Below, piece by piece: positions 10,446 through 21,150 of a stretch of DNA of 64,000 bases. The notes under the pieces are model-generated. The model was not told where the DNA came from. It worked only from the letters and a program-made list of their open reading frames with translations, and did no database searches. A program made the position numbers and the translations under genes. How positions within the stretch are numbered: the stretch's first letter is position 1; each line of letters begins with the position of its first letter. This DNA comes from Tipula vernalis (Eukaryota > Arthropoda > Insecta > Diptera > Tipulidae): assembly GCA_958295665.1 (NCBI GenBank), contig OY282558.1, positions 117,294,838 to 117,358,837 on the forward strand, read 5' to 3'.

Positions 10446-11774
10446 CCACCTTGATCAAAAAGTTCCCGGAATAACCACCGTGTGGCGCTCCCATCGTTCC
10501 GATTTAAGTTCTGTTTTTTTTGTTAAGTTGGTACATCTGTTGTTGATATTCCCTCTAAATCTTAGCGTCATAGCTTGACATTTGCAAAAGTTACGTAGTC
10601 AAGAGTACATCTATCTCTGTGTGTGTTGGCGATTATTTACAATTTTAGAAATGAATTTAAATTTGCAACAACGAACTTGTATTAAATTTTGCGTAAAAAA
10701 CGGATTTAATGGTGCGCGAACGTTGGAAATGTTGGAAAAGTGTTTCGGCAACGATTCTCTAAAGAAAACGGTCGTTTAACAGTGGCACGAGCGGTTTAAA
10801 AGTGGTCGTGAGTCAATCGAAGATGATGAACGCAGTGGCAGACCATCGACATCGAAAACCGACGAAAACGTTGATAAAGTAAAAGAAATGTTGGTCAATA
10901 ACCGCAAATTAACCATCAGAGAGATAGCGGAGGACTTGAACATTGCCTTTGGATCCATCCAAGACATTTTGGTTAATGATTTGGGTTTCCGTCGTGTAGC
11001 AGCAAAGTTGGTGCCAAAAGACCTCAATTTCATGCAAAAAACAGACCGTGTTGACGTCGCAAAAGACATGATTTGCGAGGCTGAATCCGATCCCACATTC
11101 ATCAAAAGGATCATTACTGGAGACGAGACGTGGGTTTATGAGTACGACACGCAATCCAGACATCAGGCAAGTGAATGGCGTTCACCAAATGAGCCGAGAC
11201 CAACAAAACCACGTCATTTTCAGTCAAAAAAGAAGGCAATGCTCACGGTTTTCATGGATTACAACGGTGTAGTGCATCATGAATTTTTGCCAGAAGGCCA
11301 GACCGTAAACAAAGAGTATTATTTGGGCGTTATGAAACGTTTGCGTGAAGCAATTCGCCGAAAGAGACCAGAATTGTGGGCAGAAAACTCGTGGATTTTG
11401 CACCATGATAACGCACCGTGGCACAGTGCCATCATTATTCGTAATTTTTTAACGAAAAATGCAACAAATACCATCCAACAGCCACCGAATTCACCTGATT
11501 TGGCTCCCTGTGACTTCTTTCTGTTCAATCGAGTTAAAAAACCATTACGGGGAACGCGTTTCAGCAGCCGAGAGGAAATAATGGAAAAATCGCAGAAAGC
11601 ACTGATGGACATACCGAAAACCGATAAAAAATGTTTCGAGGATTGGATCAAGCGCTGGCATAAGTGTGTTGTAGTCGATGGGGATTACTTTGAAGGGGAC
11701 AATATAGATTTAGATAATTAAACTTGTATTTTTAATTTTCTGAATAAATTCCGGGAACTTTTTGATCAAGGTGG
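10446..11774 (+). mobile_element. Nearly intact mariner transposon with perfect 27-bp terminal inverted repeats
   Basis: The left terminus begins CCACCTTGATCAAAAAGTTC and the right terminus is its exact reverse complement over 27 bp. Both sides are flanked by TA (10444-10445 and 11775-11776), the target duplication of Tc1/mariner elements. The length of 1329 bp is normal for mariner. One transposase frame lies between the ends. Perfect inverted repeats and a single coding lesion suggest recent insertion. It sits in the loop of the inverted GGCCGAATG minisatellite. Confidence 0.95.
10651..11721 (+). pseudogene. mariner transposase (D,D34D), single in-frame stop
   Basis: ATG at 10651 starts a frame of 357 codons (including the final stop at 11719-11721), interrupted only by TAA at 10777-10779, between KKTVV and QWHERF where mariners usually have a Tyr codon. 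The N-terminal helix-turn-helix (MNLNLQQRTCIKFCVKNGFN) is followed by SGRPSTS and the second HTH (LTIREIAEDLNIAFGSIQDI). The catalytic triad is present: GDETWVYEYD, HHDNAPWHSA and SPDLAPCDFF, with 34 residues between the second and third Asp. The mariner D,D34D signature is therefore complete. The stop codon would limit expression to truncated products unless read through. Confidence 0.95.
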
Positions 11775-11875
11775 TATGACAAAAAAAAACGTAAGATTTT
11801 AATATTTAAGGCGATTTACTATTAAATATTTTTATATAAAAATTTTGATAAAAATATAAATTTTGAAAATTTTCA

Positions 11876-12070
11876 AAAGGCCTTTCGACCTATTCGGCCT
11901 TTCGATACATTCCGCCTTTCGATATTCGGCCATTAGACATTCGGTCTTTCGATATTCGGCCTCTCCACATATTTGGCCTTTCGACACATTAGGCATTTCA
12001 ACATTCGGTCTTTCAGCGTTCGGCCTTTCTATATTAGTCCTTTCGACATTCGGTCTTTCGGCCTTAGTCA
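11876..12070 (-). repeat. Right arm of the foldback: inverted GGCCGAATGTCGAAA minisatellite
   Basis: About twelve imperfect copies of TTTCGACATTCGGCC-type units, the reverse complement of the left arm at 10108-10240. Arms made of short tandem repeats in inverted orientation recall Foldback-type elements of Drosophila. No outer terminal duplication could be defined. Confidence 0.85.
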
Positions 12071-12284
12071 ATTTTTTCAACTTATTAGGGATTATTATTG
12101 CAGTGCTGCAATTTAACGAAAAAAATAAGAAAACATAATTTATCGCAGACACGAATAATTTTGCAGCGACATACGAGAATTATTTGTTATATATAAATAA
12201 TTTTATAATTTTTTTTCCACAACATGCTCTGGTCCCTCCAATCTTTATAAATTTTGTTCTTGGTTTGGGTATTATATCTCGACA

Positions 12285-12410
12285 AATGTCATATCGAAAT
12301 ATCAATCTCGAAATCGAAATCTCGAATTTAAAAATCCCGAATTTCGAAATATCGAAATTTTAAAATCTCCAAATCAAAATCGCGAATTAGTTCGAATCCC
12401 GAATAATTAA
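12285..12410. repeat. Degenerate CGAAAT(AT/CT) simple repeat
   Basis: Imperfect tandem copies of ATCGAAATCTCGAAAT-like words, about 8-16 bp each. Similar in style to the minisatellite arms but with a different unit and only one orientation seen. Confidence 0.6.
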
Positions 12411-12566
12411 TATAATTTTGTAAAATTGTTTACAGCGCCCCAAATAATTTTAAAAAAGTTTGTTTAGTAACGATTACTAAATATTAAAACAAACAATGTT
12501 ATACATTTTTATAATTCTATTTACGAGATTTTATATAAAATTATAAAATTGAAAATCGGTCCGTCA

Positions 12567-13035
12567 ACCTTGCAGATACGCTTCTACAGATAGACATACC
12601 ACAAACATTTCAAGTTGTTGTTTTGGTTGGGCTTAATTCGTTGGGTTAGTATAGAATCGACGAATGTATTGAAATTTTTGTTAAATTGGTAAATCAGAGT
12701 TGGCTACCTCATCTAGAAAAAAATTATACAGAAACTGGAAATGCCGAAAAAAAAACAGAAAAAAAAATTCAAAAATAAACAAATTCAGAAAAACAAAAAT
12801 CCAGAACCACAATTATCAAAATACCACAGTAGTTCTATCAAAAATATGACAAGTTATTTTATGGTTGGCTTAATTCGTTGGGTTAGTATGGTATCGACGA
12901 ATGTATTGGATCGAATTGCGGATTTGTGATAAATTGATTAATGCTTCGTCAAGCTTGCAGACACAGATCGAAGTAATTGTATGGCTCGTATCGCTTCTAC
13001 TGATAAATGTACCACAAATGTTTCAAGTTGTGAAA
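12567..13035 (+). repeat. Two direct-repeated segments in the order B-A-A-B
   Basis: Segment A (GGCTTAATTCGTTGGGTTAG, then a TATCGACGAATGTATTG-like end) occurs near 12629-12674 and again near 12864-12910. Segment B (CGCTTCTAC, then CCACAAACATTTCAAGTTGT) occurs near 12580-12617 and 12991-13032. All are in the same orientation with modest divergence. This suggests a tandem repeat of a few hundred bases that has lost parts. The 12741-12929 open frame is inside it and has no coding character. Confidence 0.6.
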
Positions 13036-13529
13036 GAGGCCTTAAACTGCCTGTAAAATTGAATTTTTTCATTTATTTTAAACAAAACATTTTTTCTGGA
13101 TTTTTTTCTGGATTGGTTATCTGGTAATTTCTAACTTTTTTTTTCTAGATTTTTACTTTTCAATTATTCTGGATTTTAAAATTTTTGGATTTTTTTTTTT
13201 GAGCAAATGTAGTGATTCCAAAAATGTATTTTCTACTTAAATTCAAGAAAATATTTTAATTTTAATTTTTTGTGTTTCGAGATAAAAAAATTCTAGAAAT
13301 TTTTCAGCGATATTCTATAATTCGATATTGTGAAACTGAATCAAAAATTTTATTCGATATTTTGATTTTGCGAGGTTTTAGCACTATTCCATTTTGTTCT
13401 TCATCTCGACCCCCCGCCCCCTCCCCCAAGAGCATCTTCATTTTTTAGCCCTCATGTTTCTTGTAAGGTTATTTCGCATCCCCCATTCAAGACTACGGTA
13501 AGTCAAAAAGGTCGATGAAAAATAAGAAA

Positions 13530-13735
13530 AGATTAACCACAGTGTGATGTCTCTTTTTACGCATTTTCGGAAAATTTACGAAAAATTCGGTTAACGAAAT
13601 TTCGATTTATCTGCAATTTTTTAGGACGAATGGATAGTTAAGCGATAGATGGGTGTAAATCGAAATTTCGCTAACCTAATTTTTCGTAAATTATCCGAAG
13701 AATCAAAAAAAGAGATTTCGTAAAGCGAGGGATTG
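13530..13735. repeat. Foldback/MITE-like inverted repeat
   Basis: The arm at 13566-13609 (core GAAAATTTACGAAAAATTCG, then GTTAACGAAATTTCGATTTA) is mirrored at 13656-13700 (TAAATCGAAATTTCGCTAAC and beyond) with few mismatches. Weaker complementarity (TCTCTTTTT/AAAAAGAGA) extends the arms outward. The loop is about 46 bp. No coding capacity. Confidence 0.75.
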
Positions 13736-13950
13736 GTGTAACCGAACTTTTAATTTAAATCATAAAACACGTAGCGCTATCTATTAAACGTTGGTAGCGT
13801 TAGAAAGATACATATTGCTTCTTTCGAACGCAGCTAAGTTCATGCTAATCAGTTGATAGGTTACAACATTACATACGTTTTAATGACAGTCGTTTTTGTA
13901 GTTATGTCGTAAAAACATAATGGAACAAAGAACTTTCACAAACTTTCTAT

Positions 13951-14142
13951 GATTCCAAGGGTATTGTTCACAAGGAATTTGTTCCAAAAGGTGAAACTGT
14001 CAATGAAGAATACCATTTACAAGTTTTACATCGTTTGTGGTCGAGAGTTGTTCGTGTTAGATCCGAATATCCAGAAGGAACACAGCTGTTTTTATTACAT
14101 GATATTGCACCACCTTACAAGACCAAAAAGTCAACGAATTGA
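13951..14142 (+). pseudogene. Internal fragment of a mariner-like transposase
   Basis: In frame from GAT at 13951: DSKGIVHKEFVPKGETVNEE, then HRLWSRVVRVRSEYPEG and LFLLHDIAPPYK. This is the mariner catalytic core from the F(F/Y)DSKGIVH segment to the second Asp, here HDIAPP where HDNAP is usual. Sequence shortly upstream (ATGGAACAAAG near 13919) resembles a mariner N-terminus joined directly to the core, suggesting a large internal deletion. It differs from the mariner at 10446-11774 and is much older. Inverted repeats not identified. Confidence 0.75.
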
Positions 14143-14612
14143 TGAAAAAACAGATTTGTGTCATCGACCACAATTAAAAAACATACATCATATGAATTAT
14201 TTATTTTGAACCACTGGCCTCAACTGAAAAAAATTTCATAACTAAATATTTTTCATAAGGGGTGTGGTATGATCTTGGAATATAATTATTATCACATAAA
14301 ATTTCAAATAGGCCAGTTTTTCCCTTAGATTTTTACATAGAATTTAGCATCGGTCTAATGAGGAGTTATGTACGAAAAGTGGATATACTAAAAAAAGGTA
14401 TAACGTACGTTAATAGTGTACAGCTCCAAACAGCTACATACGTATCAGCGAAGTGAGGTCTTGCTTAATTCATCCGCAGTAGAAATCTAATAATTAACAT
14501 CAAGAATATTCATAATAAAGTAAATATAGAGACTGAAAAATAATGATAAAACTGAAAATTTTTAACAAAATTTCGTAATCTACACAATTACTCGCGTAAA
14601 AAAGTTCGATAA

Positions 14613-14668
14613 GCCTACCGAAAACATTTACGTAAGTGTAAGCCCTTACGTAAGTGTTTTCGGTAGGC
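14613..14668. repeat. Near-perfect hairpin (24-bp arms, 8-bp loop)
   Basis: 14613-14636 (GCCTACCGAAAACATTTACG plus TAAG) pairs with 14645-14668 with one mismatch. A transcript would form a tight stem-loop. It lies directly left of a second inverted-repeat element at 14697-14962. Confidence 0.85.
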
Positions 14669-14696
14669 AACTCTCTTTTGACGATTATAAAAGTAG

Positions 14697-14962
14697 AATT
14701 GAGGAGTTTCTAATCAAAAGTCGCTATTTACATTTTTCAAAATGATATTTTTTTTTTCTATCAGGACAGAATTTTTTTAAGTGAAATAGACCAAAAGTGG
14801 CTATTTCCAGCATGGACCAAAAATTGCCAATTTCTCTATGAAAATTATTCCTAAAATTCTTGATTTTGGTCAAAACAAGCTATTTACTACAAAAAAGTGA
14901 TCAAAAGTAAGTAGCAAAAAATAAGATGTAATTAGCGACTTTTGATCAGACACTCCTCAATT
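14697..14962. mobile_element. MITE-like element, 266 bp, 29-bp terminal inverted repeats
   Basis: The left terminus (AATTGAGGAGTTTCTAATCA, then AAAGTCGCT) and the right terminus match as reverse complements at 27 of 29 positions. The interior is non-coding and repeats the words AAAAGT(C/G)GCTATTT several times. A TAG triplet occurs on both sides, but the exact target duplication is ambiguous. Confidence 0.75.
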
Positions 14963-14964
14963 AG

Positions 14965-15600
14965 TGCATCTGGCAATAAAAGCAAAATAGAATTTGGAAA
15001 AGGTCGTTAACCCAATTAAATATTCAGTTGACCATTTTCACAGATTAAAAGTAAAACATCATTTATCTCAATTTTTGTAACTTTATTTCGTTAACTTACA
15101 CCTCATTTACGATTATAAAGCTTACTAAGCGTAAGACATATTCTACATAAAAATTTGCGGCCATGTTCCAAACAGCTCCTCTCCAGTATTTTTACATAAT
15201 CCACACTCCTAAATAAATAAGTTTATTCAACTAATTAATCAAGTCAATTATTTTAAAAATATAGCTCCTTTTACAACAACAAATTACACTTACACTTACA
15301 CACTTACAATACATAACAAAACATAAACATGTTTAACAATTTTTTTTTTTGGTATTGTATGGAAATTGTTACAAACTGCCTCAACGTAAATACATAAATG
15401 ATTCTTATGTATTATTGGATTCTATAAAAATGTTCGTTAAAATGATGTAAGTAATAAATAGAGTTATATAGTGTGCGGTACTCGAATCAAAATTACTGTA
15501 AGTCCTACTTACAATATTTCTAAATAATTTGCCTTTCAAACCTCCTTAAATATTATAAATACACCTAACATAATTCAACATGGACATATTTTCAAATTAA
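14965..15600. other. Non-coding AT-rich stretch
   Basis: No gene seen. Short CTTACA-rich runs occur near 15285-15310. Confidence 0.4.
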
Positions 15601-15604
15601 AATC

Positions 15605-15737
15605 AAGTCGATTTTACATTTTCCGCCGCCATAACTATTGAGAGAGGTGTCTGATTGGGGTGATTTTTGGACAGGAGATAAATATTGACTTTACAAATAC
15701 GCCACATTAATAGTGGAAAAATAATGTAAGTCGACTT
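15605..15737. repeat. Small foldback with about 20-bp arms
   Basis: AAGTCGATTTTACATTTTCC at 15605-15624 is mirrored by GGAAAAATAATGTAAGTCGA and following bases at 15715-15737, with a few mismatches. The flanking 15640-15860 sequence is richer in GC than its surroundings and may be part of an unrecognised repeat. Confidence 0.5.
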
Positions 15738-16854
15738 ATAGTAGTCTTGAATGCGGGGTGCGATTTGTAACCTTGTGACGATGCATTCTTGCATCATCCC
15801 TGCCCATAGAAGAACTTCGGTGCTAAGCCCTGTTTAACGGGCAACTGAACGAAGAGAGAGGGGAAATGAAATTTGATGATCGATTTTTTTTTTTGGCAAA
15901 TCGATCGCTTATCAATCGGGGATAATGATTTTTTTATTAGAGGAGTCAAGTTTTTACCTTCGTAGAGAATGGACGTTTTTTTTTGAGTCTCGACTCACGA
16001 TTTAATATATATATACCATATCTTTGCGTTTGAGTGATTTTATTTTTTTTGTGGACAAAAAGTTTTTTTGTAAATATGGTGAAGCCCATGAATGGGTTAT
16101 TGTGAGGAAAATAAAAAAAAAAACGTGTGAAAGAATTAAGAAAATAAAAAAATGAAAAATGAATATGGAAATTATAAAAACCAAAGGAAAAACGTTATAT
16201 TGAGATAAAAAGGAAAAGAAAATGTTGTGTAATAATTTTTATTTTGACTCATAAATCATAATATGTATAAATATCGAATGATTTTATTGATAACTAAAAC
16301 AAAAACAATTTTCTTCCGTTTTTTTTTGTGTTGTAAAATAATATTAGACAATTTAAAGAACGTTACTATGTGCAGTTAAATTGTCGATGAAAAAAAAAAT
16401 GTAACTGATTATGTTAGATTCAATGAAGAATACCTTGTTAATATAATATAATTATTATGTGATTTTGTATAAATTATAAAAAAAAAAAAATTGTTATTGG
16501 TACATTCTGGAAAATATAATTAATAAATATATCTTTGAATTGGTGAATGAAAAAAAAACAACAAAATATATAAACAGTTTTTTTTTGTATATATATAAAA
16601 CCAAAAGTGCATTGCTACGCAAAATTTTGTTTGGGTTTGGTCCGTTATTGCGTTACATTAAGGCAATGAAAATTTTGAAAGCCGTTTGCCTATCATCATG
16701 TTGTCTCTAAGTACCAAATTATTTGGAAAGTACGGTATTTGGGTGCGCTGAAGTTTTGAGTGACGCCGAATTTCTGCGAGGAGCGGTTATCACAGTTGTT
16801 CGTATGTGATTCAGTATTGTTGCATTGTTATTTCTGGAACATTGTTGGTGCAGA

Positions 16855-16893
16855 ATGAGTACATTTGAGGGTCATTCGTGGCAGCCGGGTGCA
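16855..16893 (+). CDS. Candidate short first coding exon of an unidentified gene
   Basis: ATG at 16855 in good fly context (CAGA before ATG) opens a frame reading MSTFEGHSWQPGA. It reaches a GTAAGC donor-like site at 16894; beyond it the sequence becomes low-complexity T-rich and no longer looks coding. An arthropod initiator-like TCAGTA at 16811-16816 precedes the ATG by about 40 bp, and the upstream 200 bp is less AT-rich than its surroundings. The donor is preceded by GCA, not the preferred CAG/AAG, which weakens the case. I do not recognise the protein. The long frame at 16825-17223 that includes it is mostly T-rich read-through. Confidence 0.25.
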
Positions 16894-17398
16894 GTAAGCG
16901 TAATTTCTTTGATTATATTATTATTATTTTTCTTAATTAATTTTTGCTCAATTATTATTATTATTAATTGCTTAATTGATTTTTTTTTTTTGTTTGGTAA
17001 ATTTGATTATTTCAAAAAGAAAAAAAGGAAGAAACTATTTTGTTTTCTGGATTTTTTTTTATTATCTCTCATTTGGTTTTTTTGGTTATACATGTATTCA
17101 TCGTTTAATTTTAATTCTTTTACACACGCGTGCTGCATGCTATTTCCTTTATATATAAATATTTCTTTTCAGCTCTCTCTCTTCGTTCGTTTCTGCCACC
17201 GCTATTTTTGTGAAAGTGAATGATAAGTTTCTTTAAAATTTTCTTTAGAATTTCTTCTATTCTTTTTATCTTTCTGATGTTATTTTGAAACGTTTGAACT
17301 CTTGATAATGGAGTGCTAGAGAGTTGTCTGGGGTGATGCTGTGACTGGGGTGGTATTCGGAGTTCATTCCGATCAAGTGTTATTATAAATCGGAGAAA

Positions 17399-17521
17399 AT
17401 GCCTTCAATTTCTTTTATCCTTATTTTCTATTTATATGTTTTTTTTTGCACTTCTTCGTACGCGGTTACTCAAGCTCCGATCAAGCTTTGGATATATCCC
17501 CACCCCAACCCTGAGCCTTAG
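17399..17521 (+). CDS. Small ORF with a signal-peptide-like N-terminus (40 aa)
   Basis: ATG at 17399 is preceded by GAGAAA. The peptide begins MPSISFILIFYLYVFFC, a hydrophobic core typical of a secretion signal, followed by TSSYAVTQ (a plausible cleavage after SYA) and a Pro-rich end WIYPHPNPEP before TAG at 17519-17521. The frame stays open for another 23 codons after the TAG. It could be a secreted peptide, the start of a retroelement envelope-like frame (gypsy integrase debris lies nearby, but on the other strand), or chance in T-rich sequence. No family recognised. Confidence 0.25.
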   Translation: MPSISFILIFYLYVFFCTSSYAVTQAPIKLWIYPHPNPEP

Positions 17522-17872
17522 CCAGCTATATATGCCGCGTTCCAAAGCCTCTGTTCGGAGATTCTGTTAACGACATTATGGTGTGACTTGTAGTTTAAAT
17601 GGTCGATGCTACTTCTGATTAAGTTTTGCAGCACCGCCAAACCCAAGCATAGTGTAGTGCCGTTACAACCTGATGCCCTTTTACATCTTTAATTACACTC
17701 ATATCTCGGTCAAAAACTTTATCTATTCTATATGAGCTTTCAAATTTCTTTTTTTATTTGCTATTTATGATACACTGACTTGAGAGTGGTCCCTAATCAA
17801 GACTAACCGATTTATTTAACGAATTGTTCATTAAATACTCTACGTCCGGTATCAATTCTATACCATTATTTT

Positions 17873-18150
17873 TCCCGTTCGTTCACCATCTGTGGCATTA
17901 TTAACACTACCACCCTGTTGTAGCGCCCTTCCTGCTTATTGGAATTGGGTAAAGCCGTAGCTACCTGCACATGTACTATACTATAATTCTAAAAGTAACC
18001 GTTTAAATGCTTACACAGCTCCGCGGCGTTCTTTGTTTTCGTTGGATAAATCTTTACGTATTTTGTGAAAGCATCAACTACCATAAGCAACTAAACATTT
18101 TTCTGTCTAATCACCTCTAAAGGTCCTAACTGGTCGTTTCGAATGGTTCA
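17873..18150 (-). pseudogene. Ty3/gypsy integrase remnant
   Basis: Reading the minus strand downwards: DQLGPLEVIRQKN (about 18140-18100), a stop, then LLMVVDAFTKYVKIYPTKTK and NAAELCKHLNG (to about 17990). This is the integrase core with the catalytic Asp in VVDAFTKY. After a gap, ATALPNSNKQEGRYNRVVVL (about 17970-17900) corresponds to the GQ(V)ER.NR segment with the catalytic Glu. The conserved spacing between the two is shortened and the frame is broken. It is a different copy from the 0.6-1.2 kb remnant, which is on the plus strand. Confidence 0.7.
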
Positions 18151-18489
18151 TTGCTTTTGTCGATATTGTTTAGCAACGGTTCCATCCTAACAGGCCTGGA
18201 ATTTTTAATATTTGAAACAAATTTTGAAGTATGATCTAGTGGTATAGGTCATTATGTTAAGGATTTAGCAATTTCAGTTTCAATCCGACGAGGATGACGA
18301 AAAATGTATACTAACTTATGTGCTGATTATTTTCTGCTTTTGGAAAGCAAAGTTCCAATCAAATTAGGTTCCATCTCGTATGTTAGAACTTCATCTAAAA
18401 ATCATTTTATAATCCCGGTTAAAAAATATATCCAAGTACAATCCTAATTGGCCACATTCCAGAACTTGTAAAATTTCATCATAATCGGT

Positions 18490-18562
18490 TAAGAAATAGC
18501 CAAATTATTGGTATGTGACGATGTTTATTGCCGATGTTTCGTATATGACAATGTTTATTGCC
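18490..18562 (+). repeat. Short tandem duplication
   Basis: A unit of about 34 bp containing TGACGATGTTTATTGCC is repeated once (TGACAATGTTTATTGCC). Confidence 0.5.
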
Positions 18563-18564
18563 TC

Positions 18565-19130
18565 GGGTTTTTGGTTTCGATTTTTTTCGAGTTGTTTCGC
18601 TATAAACATTTTCAATGTTAAAATATGTTAAGCGCATATTCTTGCCAGCTTCAACACAAGCACTTGCTTCATCAAGTGGATTGATTTAACAAATAAAGCG
18701 GGCGTCTTTTAAGTTACTCATTTTTGAAACGCTTGTGTTGGTCTAGAGTGCAATATTTTTTTTGGATTTGTTGGAATTGAGTCTTCGAAGGATTATAAAA
18801 CTATTCCAATTTTTGTATACTATTTTGTTTTTGTTACAAAAGTCAAGCGCTTAATTTCATCCTACAATACCACAACTTGAAAGGAATCTTCATTATGAAT
18901 TTAAATTAACTTACAAATATATTAGAAGTAGACTAGCGTACGCTAGATTAGCGTATGTTGTAGTGCATACGAGTAGTGTCAAATTGTATTTTATCGTTTT
19001 AGTTAACGTGGTGCAACCTCGCGGCTGGAAAGTATTATTGCCGTTTTGCATGCCTTCCAGGACAAAGGCAAATACTAGTAACAAACCCAAGACGGCCAAA
19101 TGACAACATCATGTATTTGGGACGAGGTGC
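18565..19130. other. Non-coding stretch
   Basis: No gene recognised. The 62-codon minus-strand frame at 18911-19099 (MAVLGLLLVFAFVLEG start) has a hydrophobic N-terminus but no other support. Confidence 0.3.
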
Positions 19131-19139
19131 TCTCAGAGA

Positions 19140-19320
19140 TGTTTGTTTTGGTGACCTGTCGTGCGGTTATTATAGATAACAGGAACGACAGGTGTGATAT
19201 GTAACATGTTCAGTGGTTTTTATCGGCAATATGTTTGGTTGTTGTTACAGGTAACAAGTGCGGACAGTTTTAAAGATAACATGACTGCTGGTTGTTATAT
19301 GTAAGAGTCTGATAAATGTT
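19140..19320 (+). repeat. Degenerate repeat of GGTTGTTAT/AGATAACA words
   Basis: Imperfect copies of a 35-50 bp motif combining GACAGGT, GGTTGTTAT and TAGATAACA. Some copies are mutually inverted (TTAT.GATAACA). Origin unknown. Confidence 0.4.
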
Positions 19321-19324
19321 GTAG

Positions 19325-21150
19325 TTGAAATGTCATGTTTGATACATTGATAAGTATTTTTTTATATTATTTTGGTAGAAAACATTTTATTTCAATTCAT
19401 TTATGAAATTCATACAATCCTGTAATTTAAATATAAACAATCCATTGGAAGCACACTATTATTATTAAAAAAATATTTTTAGATCACTTCACTTATCACC
19501 AGTGCCAAACTAGAAATTAAATGAAGTTATAAAATTTTTAGCAGGCGCATAATAGTCACACTCTTTTAAAAAAGTGGACGATATTTGAAAATATTGCGGC
19601 ACCACCGATTACACCACATATATGACTTTAGTAACACACTTAAGATAACCGCAAGACATGCTGCCTAAGAAATTCCTCTCTATTTAACTTGAATAATTTT
19701 ACATTTTTTTCGCTATTCAGGACTAGTAAAAGACTTGTTACCAAAAAACAAAAAAAAAAAAAAATTTTCTGGCTCATTACGAGAAATACTTTTTTCAAAC
19801 ATAAGTGCCGCCTGATAGCATCACTTCCGTCATAAAATGTTTATGTTGTGATGCATATTTTCATTATGTTTAGCTACATTTTGTAAAGCGCCATGTCAAT
19901 GATATTTATTTAATTTTATTTATTTATTTAGCTACATGAAATTATACAAAAGAGATAAATTTGCTTATACAGAATTTAAATTATAATAAATTAATTATTT
20001 ATAAACAAATATTTAAAAAAAACATAAAATTCAATTTTTTTTAAATTTTTATTAGAGTTTCTAACAAACAAATCCTTCTTCGCAAAATCGCCCTCTAACC
20101 GGGTGGTGTTGATCTTTTCAAAAATATTGGTATATTCGACTTTAAAATGGCTATAAAATATATTTAAACGGATAATGTCGACAAATTTTCTTTAAAAAGC
20201 TACTTGTTAATTATTACGAATTGTTTGTCGTGCTTAAAAAGTTCTTGGAACAAAACAACAACCATAAGTTGCAATTACGAGAACTCTTAACTCGAATGAC
20301 TATTTAATTATTTTTAATTTATTTATTATTATTTTAATATATTTTCCAATTTTTTTATTATTTTAATATATTTTCCAATTTTCGCTGTATCACTCTAAAT
20401 CCACTGAAAAAGCAAAACTAACTCTTAATTGACGAGAATAAAATTGGAGTATTTGTTTACGGTTGTGCAACGTGACATTCATTAACATTTATAACATTTT
20501 CCAAGGATTATGTCGAATTCTTTTCGACACAAAAAAAATTATTTTAAATCCAAAAATTTGCGGTCAAAAACTTGATTTTATCTTTAAAAAATCGAGTTTT
20601 TTTGCAGATTTTAAATTTTTATTTTACTATTGCTGTTTTCAGTGTATTTAGCGCCACTATGGTGTTTTATTAGCGAAAATACGGAATAGCTTCATTGAGA
20701 TAAGTAAAAGCTGGAAAATTTGTATGAATGGATCCTGATGTCGATACACCGACAAACAAACGCATTTTGGTTGTGTCCAATTTTACAAAGGTTGATCGAA
20801 ATCAACTAATCGACCAACATACAAATTTGGTAATTTGAAAAATTTACGGATTAACTTATTCAAATAAAAAATTGTATTTTTATAAATTTTTTAATTCACA
20901 TTTATGCATATCACTTTTCAGGAACTCGTTTAGATTCCAAACTAATTTAATGACCCTTATTTTCGTAGAAAAAAAAAAAAATTTTTCGTTTGGCGATTTT
21001 TGGGCATATATTGGGGCTCGATGGTTTAATATTTTTCATTTGTTTACTTTTTCTAGGTATTTGCTACTTTGGGTTATTTTTTGTTTCTTTTCGTTTTAGA
21101 TTTCGAGTAATCGGCGTTCATTTTGGAGCTGGATAAAGTCCAACTTACTA
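19325..21150. other. Non-coding AT-rich stretch with a 30-bp tandem duplication
   Basis: Only simple features are seen. At about 20325-20384 a unit containing TTATTTTAATATATTTTCCA is present twice in tandem. A-runs occur near 19745-19763. Frames at 20463-20651 and 20872-21099 are AT-biased and unconvincing. Confidence 0.4.

Noticed and set aside
11832..12152. Open frames on both strands (rich in FGLS/FRHSA or ERPNAE)
   Set aside because: They are translations of the GGCCGAATG minisatellite arm, whose unit has no frequent stops; not coding.
16825..17223. 132-codon plus-strand frame rich in Phe, Leu and Ile
   Set aside because: T-rich low-complexity read-through beyond a likely splice donor; only its first part is kept as an exon candidate.
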